Of a DNA stretch of 64,000 bases, positions 1-5,597 are shown piece by piece; the first letter of the stretch is position 1; the number at the start of each line of letters is the position of its first letter. The translations under genes were made by a program, and so were the position numbers. The notes below the pieces were generated by a model. It had not been told where the DNA came from, did not search any database, and was given only the letters and a program-made list of their open reading frames with translations. Source of the DNA: Anaerolineae bacterium (lineage in GTDB: Bacteria > Chloroflexota > Anaerolineae > JAAYZQ01); contig JAFGIA010000202.1 of the NCBI GenBank assembly GCA_016929795.1, positions 1 through 64,000 on the forward strand, in the 5' to 3' direction.

Positions 1-1
1 C

Positions 2-181
2 GACCCGGCGCTGACCGAGACGGTGACCGTGTCGAACGTGGTCACCATCGACGACGGCGTCAATCCACTCTTCACCGTCGCCTCGCCTGACACGACCATC
101 AACCCGGCGATGCCACCGCTGTGGCGCTTCTATCTGCCCACGATCTACAAGGGCTGGGCCGGGGTGCCGCCGCTCGACTGA
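2..181 (+). CDS. C-terminal end of a probable secreted repeat protein (5' truncated by window)
   Basis: Only the last 59 codons lie in the window; the open frame runs from base 2 to TGA at 179-181. The visible residues are rich in Thr, Val and Ser, as in the beta-sandwich repeats of extracellular DUF11-type proteins. The chain ends with RFYLPTIYKGWAGVPPLD, a hydrophobic-LP-x-I tail resembling the ends of three other predicted exported proteins in this window (genes at 1729, 5583 and 8598). A strong terminator follows directly. The protein family cannot be settled from this fragment; surface location is an inference from the tail and from the neighbours. Confidence 0.6.
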   Translation, partial: DPALTETVTVSNVVTIDDGVNPLFTVASPDTTINPAMPPLWRFYLPTIYKGWAGVPPLD

Positions 182-205
182 CGATCGGGTTTTGCGCAAC
201 ACAGA

Positions 206-238
206 GCAGGCCGGGATCGAATCCCGGCCTGCTTTTTT
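206..238 (+). terminator. Rho-independent terminator
   Basis: A perfect 13-bp stem (AGCAGGCCGGGAT / ATCCCGGCCTGCT) with a 3-base loop is followed by six T residues. It lies 25 bases after the stop codon of the left-edge gene and is oriented for the plus strand. Confidence 0.9.
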
Positions 239-311
239 ACACGCTGCCGGCCCGGCAGCCAGGCAAGTTGTGGCCTGCCCCGCCCTAGGCCGAAGGTTGT
301 GCAGTTTCGTA

Positions 312-332
312 GGGGCGCGGTCTCTGCGCCCC
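312..332. repeat. Short GC-rich hairpin after the Nudix gene
   Basis: GGGGCGC and GCGCCCC form a perfect 7-bp stem with a 7-base loop, in the gap between the plus-strand terminator and the 3' end of the minus-strand Nudix gene. It could terminate the minus-strand operon, but there is no clear T-run on that strand. Hairpins of the form GTAGGGGCG...CGCCCC also occur as dispersed palindromes in other bacterial genomes, so a repeat origin is possible. Nothing else is visible between 239 and 341. Confidence 0.4.
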
Positions 333-341
333 GGGCTGGCT

Positions 342-887
342 TCAGAGGCCGCGCAGGTGGAGGGGGGTGTCTGTGCCGGCGGCCCAGGCGCAGAGCACCT
401 TGCGCCCATTTTCAAAGGCGATGCGCGCCGGCAGCGCGTCGGGGGCGAACCACGCTGCCCCGTCCGCGTCATCCCCCACGCGCAGCGCTGTGCCCAGCGG
501 GCGTGCCAGGTAGTAGACGTTCAGGGTGTAGCGCCCCCTGTACTCGTCCATCCACAGCCCGAACAGGCCGTTCAGCTCGATCTCCAGCCCTGTCTCTTCG
601 CGCACTTCGCGCACCGCCGTCTGTGCCGGGTGCTCCTCTTCCTCACAGAACCCGCCCGGAATGTCCCACTCGCCCCGGAATGGCTCGACGGCGCGGCGCA
701 CCAGCAGTACCTTGCCGTTGCGCACCACCAGCGCCCCTGCGCACGGCCTGGCGTTGCCCCACTCCACGTGCCCACACGCGGCGCATATCCCGCGCACCCG
801 GCCGTCGATCCGCTCTTCGCGCAGCGCGCCGCCGCACGCCGGGCAGTAGGCAAACCTGGGTGGCGGCTCAGGCACGCGAGTTCCCAT
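342..887 (-). CDS. Nudix hydrolase with N-terminal zinc ribbon
   Basis: A 181-residue protein. Residues about 15-42 hold two CxxC pairs (YCPACGG and ICAACGH), a zinc-ribbon-like knuckle as in NADH pyrophosphatase-type Nudix proteins. Residues about 75-100 carry a complete Nudix box: GG-x5-E followed by REVREETGLEIE, matching GX5EX7REUXEEXGU. The family hydrolyses a nucleoside diphosphate linked to another group X; the substrate cannot be told from sequence. Its start overlaps the end of the upstream esterase gene by 20 bases, so it is the last gene of a minus-strand operon that begins at 3559. Confidence 0.9.
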   Translation of the reverse strand: MGTRVPEPPPRFAYCPACGGALREERIDGRVRGICAACGHVEWGNARPCAGALVVRNGKVLLVRRAVEPFRGEWDIPGGFCEEEEHPAQTAVREVREETGLEIELNGLFGLWMDEYRGRYTLNVYYLARPLGTALRVGDDADGAAWFAPDALPARIAFENGRKVLCAWAAGTDTPLHLRGL

Positions 888-1659
888 CTCTGATTTCGTG
901 CGTCGCCCGCTGGGCGATCCAGCGATAGCTCTCCTCCCACACGAACTGGCGCTCTGCGTCGACCAGGATGTTGTGCCCCGAAGTTTCCAGCCACACGATC
1001 CGTTTGTCTGTCGAGCCGATCTTGTCGTGGAGGATCTGGGCCGCGTCAGGCGCGCAGTGGACGTCGCGCCGGCCCTGAAAGATCAGGATCGGCAGCCGGA
1101 TGCTGGGCAGGGCACGCATCACGACCCGCTGCAGCAGGTAGACCTCGCCCGCACCCCACAGCGGCAGCTCGTCATAACTCCACTGGCGCCCCGCGCCCTC
1201 CGGGTCGACCAGGTCGTCTTCCATCGCCCCCATCGGGTTGCGTTTCAACACATGCCGCGCGGCGACGGTGAGCGGCATCAGCCGGTTCGACACCTTGACT
1301 GCGGGGGCCATGGCGATCAGGCCGGCGACCTCGGGGTGGTGCGCTCCCAGCCACAGTGTGAGCAGCGAGCCGAGCGACAGGCCGCCGATAAACACCTGGC
1401 CGCTGTGTGCGCGCAGATCGGCCAGGCTTGCCTCTACCTCGTCTGTCCACTCTCGCCAGTAGATGCTTTGTAGATCCTCTGGCGTCGTGCCGTGACCCGG
1501 CAGCAGTGGGCAGCGCACCGTCAGGCCGCGCGCGGCCAGGTATTCACCCATCGGCCGTGTCTCTGCCACCGAGCCCGTGTAGCCATGGATGAGCAGCACG
1601 CCGACCGGGCCGCGGTCCATGGCGTACGCTGCTGGTCCCGGGTGCACATCTTGCGTCAT
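868..1659 (-). CDS. Alpha/beta hydrolase, carboxylesterase-like
   Basis: A 263-residue cytoplasmic alpha/beta hydrolase. The N-terminal part has the oxyanion-hole motif LLIHGYTGS, then the nucleophile elbow GGLSLGS. A late Asp (GRRDVHC region) and the His in SGHNILVD complete the likely Ser-Asp-His triad. The size and the LIHGYTGS/PGHG pattern resemble Est30-type carboxylesterases and monoacylglycerol lipases. There is no signal peptide. It is third in the minus-strand operon, 69 bases after the cyclotransferase-like gene and overlapping the Nudix gene. The substrate is unknown. Confidence 0.85.
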   Translation of the reverse strand: MTQDVHPGPAAYAMDRGPVGVLLIHGYTGSVAETRPMGEYLAARGLTVRCPLLPGHGTTPEDLQSIYWREWTDEVEASLADLRAHSGQVFIGGLSLGSLLTLWLGAHHPEVAGLIAMAPAVKVSNRLMPLTVAARHVLKRNPMGAMEDDLVDPEGAGRQWSYDELPLWGAGEVYLLQRVVMRALPSIRLPILIFQGRRDVHCAPDAAQILHDKIGSTDKRIVWLETSGHNILVDAERQFVWEESYRWIAQRATHEIRDGNSRA

Positions 1660-1728
1660 CTCTGTCTATCTCCGTCCTCTCTGTGAGACCCTGTGTACCG
1701 GTGCACGAGCCCGAGCAGGCTCCTCACA

Positions 1729-2715
1729 CTACTGCCTGGCCACCAGCGGCAGAAAAGCTGTGGCCCCGTCGCCCACGATCTCGATTTCGAACAGCTTGGG
1801 CCACAGCTTGCCCGTGACGAACAGTCGCTCGCCCGCCGCGTCGTACGCAATGCCGTTCAGCACATCCACAGCCCGGCTGCCGCCCGATGAGCCGAGCAGC
1901 CCTGTGAGGTCGAGCCACGCGCTCACCTGCCCGTCGGCCGGATCGACGATCGCGATCCGGTTGGTCTGCCACACGTTAGCCAGCACCCGCCCGTCGACAT
2001 ACTCCAGCTCGTTGAGCCGGACCACGGGGCTGCCCCTGTCCTGCACCGCGATGGTGCCCAGCAGCTCGAACGTTGCCGGATCGCGAAAGTAGAGCATGGC
2101 GGTGCCGTCGCTCATGATCAGGCGCTCACCGTCGTACGTCAGGCCCCACCCCTCGGTGGGATAGGCAATGGTGTCCAGCTCCTCGAACGTTTCCTTGTCG
2201 TAAAGAAACACGACACGCTCCTGCCAGGTGAGCTGCCAGATCCTGTCGCCGACGACTGAAATCCCTTCGCCGAAATAGTCTGGCGCCAGGTTGTGGATCT
2301 GGAGCACCTCGCCCGTCTCCAAGGCCACCTTGCGCAGGCTCGACCGGCCTTCGAGGCCTGTCCCCTCGTAAAAGAGGCCCTCCTCGTACACCAGTCCCTG
2401 GGTAAAGGCCTCTGGATCGTGTGGATACTCATTCACCACCCGGTAGCTATACACAGGGGTTGTCTCTTGCGCGTCGGGTGATGGGGCGGCAGGGGGAGAG
2501 GGTGTGCTGGCTGGGGTGGCCGTGTCGACGGGAGGGGGCGCCGGCAGCACTGTCGTTGCGACAGGTATCGCGGTGGCCGGCGTGCCCACGGCGACGTCGA
2601 CACGTGTGGGCGCGCATGCGATGGCGAGCAGGGCGAGGCAGCCAAGCAGCAGCCAACCTGCCCCGCGCAGCGCCACGCGGTGGGCCGCATTCCAGATCGA
2701 GCCGGCGTACTTCAT
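1729..2715 (-). CDS. Glutaminyl-peptide cyclotransferase-like lipoprotein
   Basis: A 328-residue protein. The N-terminus is a lipoprotein signal with lipobox LAIAC (Cys about 34), followed by a Thr/Pro-rich linker to about residue 80. The remainder matches the plant-type glutamine cyclotransferase family, a five-bladed propeller that converts N-terminal Gln to pyroglutamate: HDPEAFTQGL, FYEGTGLEGRSSLRK, and LNELEYVDGRVLANVW. It is probably membrane-anchored and extracellular. It ends in FLPLVARQ, similar to other exported proteins here. It is co-transcribed with the preceding hydrolase, with one base between their ORFs. Some family members in bacteria have no demonstrated activity, so the enzymatic role is inferred. 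Confidence 0.85.
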   Translation of the reverse strand: MKYAGSIWNAAHRVALRGAGWLLLGCLALLAIACAPTRVDVAVGTPATAIPVATTVLPAPPPVDTATPASTPSPPAAPSPDAQETTPVYSYRVVNEYPHDPEAFTQGLVYEEGLFYEGTGLEGRSSLRKVALETGEVLQIHNLAPDYFGEGISVVGDRIWQLTWQERVVFLYDKETFEELDTIAYPTEGWGLTYDGERLIMSDGTAMLYFRDPATFELLGTIAVQDRGSPVVRLNELEYVDGRVLANVWQTNRIAIVDPADGQVSAWLDLTGLLGSSGGSRAVDVLNGIAYDAAGERLFVTGKLWPKLFEIEIVGDGATAFLPLVARQ

Positions 2716-2716
2716 G

Positions 2717-3559
2717 TCAGCTCCGGACTGGCAGGTGCCTGTCCAGCCACACCTCGACGTCGGCCAGCACCATCTCTTTGCCTACGTCGTTGAACACCTC
2801 GTGATAGTACCCTTCGTACGTCTGCCGTTCCTTGTCCCCCCACGTGACCTTGTCGAAAAACTCGCCGCTCGCGTCGCACGGGCAGATGCGGTCGCCGGTG
2901 CCGTGCACGATCAACAGCGGCAGTGCCAGGTCGGCGGCATGTTCCTGCGTCCAGCGGATGGCGGCCATCATCTCTGTGCCCAGGCGCGGCGTTGCCAGGT
3001 TGTGCACCAGCGGATCGTCGACATAGGCGCGCACCACCTCGGGGTCGCGCGACAGGGCCTTGACGTCCAGCCCCGTCGCCATCTTGAGCTGCGGCCAGAT
3101 GCGCGACAGGCTCCTGGCAACCAGGACCAGAACGGGCGACACAGGCAGCGCGCCGACTGCCGGTGCGGAGGCAATGATCCCATCCAGGTCCGACGGATCG
3201 TGCAGTACATAGTTGAGCGCGATTAGCCCGCCCTGGCTGTGGCCGAGCAGAAAGCGAGGCCGGTCCGGCTCTGCCTCTTTCACCAGGTCGAGAAAAGCAC
3301 GCACGTCGCTGCGGTACTCGGCAAAACTCTCTACGTGCCCGCGCACACCAGGTGACCGGCCCATGCCACGCAGGTCGAAACTGTACACCGCATAGCCGCG
3401 CGGCACGAACCAGTTGACCACGTTGCGGTAGCGCCCGCTGTGCTCGCCAAAGCCGTGCACCACGGGCAGAACCGCCCTGGGCCTGCCCTCAGGCCGCCAG
3501 CGTTGGTAGTAGAGTTCGACTCCATCCCGGCTTTTGAACGTTCCTTCCTGGTGATCCAT
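2717..3559 (-). CDS. Alpha/beta hydrolase, monoacylglycerol lipase/lysophospholipase-like
   Basis: A 280-residue protein of the serine aminopeptidase S33/Hydrolase_4 group. It shows VVHGFGEHSGRY (oxyanion region), FDLRGMGRS, the nucleophile elbow LLGHSQGG, and a late HGTGDRICP Asp region with the final His in YEGYYHEVFND. These are typical of bacterial monoacylglycerol lipases, which cleave glycerol monoesters. There is no signal peptide. It is the first gene of the minus-strand operon, and a good promoter lies 45-73 bases upstream. Confidence 0.87.
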   Translation of the reverse strand: MDHQEGTFKSRDGVELYYQRWRPEGRPRAVLPVVHGFGEHSGRYRNVVNWFVPRGYAVYSFDLRGMGRSPGVRGHVESFAEYRSDVRAFLDLVKEAEPDRPRFLLGHSQGGLIALNYVLHDPSDLDGIIASAPAVGALPVSPVLVLVARSLSRIWPQLKMATGLDVKALSRDPEVVRAYVDDPLVHNLATPRLGTEMMAAIRWTQEHAADLALPLLIVHGTGDRICPCDASGEFFDKVTWGDKERQTYEGYYHEVFNDVGKEMVLADVEVWLDRHLPVRS

Positions 3560-3603
3560 TAGCTCCTCGTCTCTGATGCTTGGAATGTGGGATGCCCTGC
3601 CCT

Positions 3604-3632
3604 ATTCTACCACGTTCAAATGGGGAAGGCAA
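3604..3632 (-). promoter_or_regulatory. Promoter for the hydrolase-Nudix operon
   Basis: On the minus strand, TTGCCT (3627-3632) and TAGAAT (3604-3609) are separated by exactly 17 bases. This faces the start at 3559 and follows the sortase stop. Confidence 0.6.
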
Positions 3633-3676
3633 GAATCATGGGGGAGGCCATTGCGTGTTGCGTGCTGTGGGCACTG

Positions 3677-4855
3677 CTAGCGCGCGATCAGGTCGCGCCG
3701 GTCACTGGAGAGCGGCTCGGCGAGCACGTACATCCGGTGGGTGGCCTTGCCCACCGGCGTACAGGTGAGGATCGTCAACCGCTCCTCCTTTGTCGGCCCG
3801 ATGAGCCGCAACTGCTCAGCCATATCCTCTGGCGAGGCGTTGACGTATGGTATCTCCAAGATCTCGACGACCTCGTACAGATACGTGAGCTCGCCGGCAT
3901 ACACCGTGATCTGGTCGCCGCGGCGCACCTTGTTCAGGTGCAAAAAGACCGATCCGTAAATGTCGCGGTGCCCATTGATCACCACATTGCCCCCCGTCCC
4001 GGGATACGCTGACGTCTCGTGGAAGCTGGCGACGTCGTGCAGCGTGTCCCAGATCACCATCTTTTTTCCTCCGCGCGCGATCGTGATCGGCCCGACGGGG
4101 TGGATGGGCGTGTCGAGCTGGATGGCGGGGATGACCAGGCGGGTGGGGGGCGAGCCGGTCGGCAAGGGGATAGGCGTTGGGGTGGGCGGCTTTGGCGTGG
4201 CGGTGGCGGGCTCTGGTGTAGGGCTGGGCTCGACGGTTGCTGTGTCCAGCGGGGTCGGGGTAGGGACGGCCGACCTGTGGGCAGTGGCAAGTGGGGAATT
4301 AGTGCTGGTCGCGGGCGGGGTCGGGCTGGAGGCGGCGCTGGCCAGCGCGTCGATCTCGACCGTCGGGCTGAGAATCGGCGCCGGTTCCGATACGCCCGGC
4401 GCGATCGGTGTGGAACGGGCGAGCTGCGCTGTCGACTCCAGGGCGCGTCCGATCTGGGGACTATAGACGATGGCGATGGTCAAGACCAGGGCGAGTAACA
4501 GGCAGGAAAAGAGGGCCAGCGACGCCGTCACTACCAGGCTGTGCCTCCGGCGCCCGCCTGCGCGGCGCGCCTTTGGCTGTGGCGCAGCCGGCGAGACCTT
4601 GTGCGCAGGGTCGTGAAGCTGGGTATGTGATTCGTGGGCGGATGCCCTTGCTTGTGGTGAGGCAGCTTTGCGCGCTGCATCCCCGCCCGGCAGCCGTGGG
4701 CACTGCCTGTGACGCAGGGTGAGGCACACGGCTGCCCGGTACGCGCTCTCTGGCACGCTGGCGGGCAGCCGCGCAGTGCAGACGGCGCCGCCATTCGGCA
4801 CCGGTCGCAGGTAGGGACAGGCGTGCATCACTCTCGCCCGCACGATCGGCTGCAC
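3677..4855 (-). CDS. Sortase (class D/E-like transpeptidase)
   Basis: A 392-residue reading frame with a GTG start. A single membrane segment at about residues 108-130 follows an Arg-rich stretch, then comes a Thr/Pro-rich linker and a sortase domain from about 225 to the end. Catalytic residues are visible: His296 in NVVINGHRD, Cys365 in LTILTCTP, and Arg374 in THRMYVLAE. The TLxTC-P style points to class D/E. Sortases cleave a C-terminal sorting signal and join the protein to the cell wall or another acceptor. The first 100 residues are Cys- and Arg-rich and unlike a normal sortase N-terminus, so the true start may be further in; no convincing start with a ribosome site is seen there. The gene just upstream encodes a plausible substrate. 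Confidence 0.88.
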   Translation of the reverse strand: MQPIVRARVMHACPYLRPVPNGGAVCTARLPASVPESAYRAAVCLTLRHRQCPRLPGGDAARKAASPQARASAHESHTQLHDPAHKVSPAAPQPKARRAGGRRRHSLVVTASLALFSCLLLALVLTIAIVYSPQIGRALESTAQLARSTPIAPGVSEPAPILSPTVEIDALASAASSPTPPATSTNSPLATAHRSAVPTPTPLDTATVEPSPTPEPATATPKPPTPTPIPLPTGSPPTRLVIPAIQLDTPIHPVGPITIARGGKKMVIWDTLHDVASFHETSAYPGTGGNVVINGHRDIYGSVFLHLNKVRRGDQITVYAGELTYLYEVVEILEIPYVNASPEDMAEQLRLIGPTKEERLTILTCTPVGKATHRMYVLAEPLSSDRRDLIAR

Positions 4856-4867
4856 GTGAAACGGAGC

Positions 4868-4897
4868 ACGCCGCGAGAGAGCGGCGTGTTCCTCCTT
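4868..4897 (-). promoter_or_regulatory. Shine-Dalgarno-like site followed by hairpin ahead of the sortase
   Basis: Minus strand: AAGGAGG (4891-4897), then a perfect 7-bp stem ACGCCGC/GCGGCGT with a 6-base loop (4868-4887), then the GTG at 4855. The purine-rich site is 35 bases from the start unless the hairpin folds, which brings it to about 15. This may be an attenuating or spacing element. Confidence 0.35.
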
Positions 4898-4928
4898 CTA
4901 CGTGCGCGAGCCACGTGTCGCGTGCGAC

Positions 4929-5414
4929 TCACGCCGACAGGCGCCGGCCCAGGATCGCCGAGATGCCCCCAAAGGCGACGAGGACAAACCCCCACAGGAG
5001 CATCTGCACGTCGATCAACCCGCCGGTCATGGGCACCCCGGGAACCACTTCCTCTGTCGGCGTGGCGGCCTCAGTTTCGGTTGGCGCCGGCGGCGCAGGG
5101 GTAGGCTCCTCCGCCTCTGGTGCGCGGGTTCTCGTCGGCTGCGGGAAGGGTGGGTGCGGCGTGTTCGTAACCGCCGGCGCTGTGGGCGGGATCGGAGTGT
5201 CCGTGGGCGGGATCGGGGTATCGCTGGGCGCGGTAGTCAATGTTGGCCTCACAGTAGGTTCAGGCGTGTCTGTAGGTGCTGTCGTCGGCGTGGGCGTGTC
5301 GGTGAACCCGGCGGGGTCCGCCCACGCCGTGGGCGCGAGTGCCGAGACGCCGATCATCAGGCTAAGGGCCGCCAGTACCGGCATGATGTGGCGTATCCTT
5401 TGAAACTGATTCAT
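4929..5414 (-). CDS. Probable sortase substrate: signal peptide, Thr/Pro spacer, VPMTGG-membrane-RR tail
   Basis: A 161-residue protein counted from ATG 5414, which has GAGGAGG six bases upstream; a TTG two codons earlier is possible. It begins with a signal peptide cleaving near PTAWADP, and continues as about 85 residues of TPTP-type spacer without any folded domain. It ends with GVPMTGG, a hydrophobic helix and GRRLSA. That order (LPXTG-like box, membrane span, positive tail) is the classic sorting signal, with V in place of L. The sortase gene lies next downstream on the same strand. It may be a wall-anchored stalk or a small exposed linker protein; no function is otherwise visible. Confidence 0.75.
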   Translation of the reverse strand: MNQFQRIRHIMPVLAALSLMIGVSALAPTAWADPAGFTDTPTPTTAPTDTPEPTVRPTLTTAPSDTPIPPTDTPIPPTAPAVTNTPHPPFPQPTRTRAPEAEEPTPAPPAPTETEAATPTEEVVPGVPMTGGLIDVQMLLWGFVLVAFGGISAILGRRLSA

Positions 5415-5431
5415 TGCCAACCTCCTCGTAC

Positions 5432-5460
5432 ATTATCAAGCGTGTGATGTATCTGCTCAA
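5432..5460 (-). promoter_or_regulatory. Promoter for the VPMTGG protein, -35 inside a repeat
   Basis: Minus strand: TTGAGC (5455-5460) and GATAAT (5432-5437) with 17 bases between. The -35 hexamer is the terminal GCTCAA of the palindromic repeat that starts at 5449. Confidence 0.5.
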
Positions 5461-5519
5461 TCATCGGGGGTTGGGGTGTGTGCGGGTACCGCACACACCC
5501 CAACTTCCCTCCCTTATTG
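5449..5519. repeat. Palindromic repeat, copy 1
   Basis: The element starts GTATCTGCTCAAT, then GGGGG. It contains a perfect 16-bp stem beginning GTTGGGGTGTGTGCGG with loop GTA and its complement CCGCACACACCCCAAC, and ends in a pyrimidine-rich CCCTTATT tract. It is directly joined to copy 2; copy 3 is at 55787. Confidence 0.85.
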
Positions 5520-5597
5520 GTACCTGCTCAATCACCGGGGGTTGGGGGGGCGGGCACCGCCCCCCAACCCAACTTTCCCCCTTTATTGAGATGATAC
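5520..5597. repeat. Palindromic repeat, copy 2
   Basis: It has the same outline as copy 1 (GTACCTGCTCAAT start, GGGGG, hairpin, TTTCCCCCTTTATT, GAGATGATAC end). The stem is different but still fully paired: GTTGGGGGGGCGG, loop GCA, CCGCCCCCCAAC with one bulged base. The two outer ends are imperfect inverted copies (GTATCTGCTCAAT and GTATCATCTCAAT). Its right end encodes the last residues and stop codon of the C25 protease gene. Confidence 0.85.

Noticed and set aside
211..227. CCGGGATCGAATCCCGG looks like a tRNA T-arm
   Set aside because: There is no acceptor stem, D-arm or anticodon arm around it; with the six following T residues it is a terminator.
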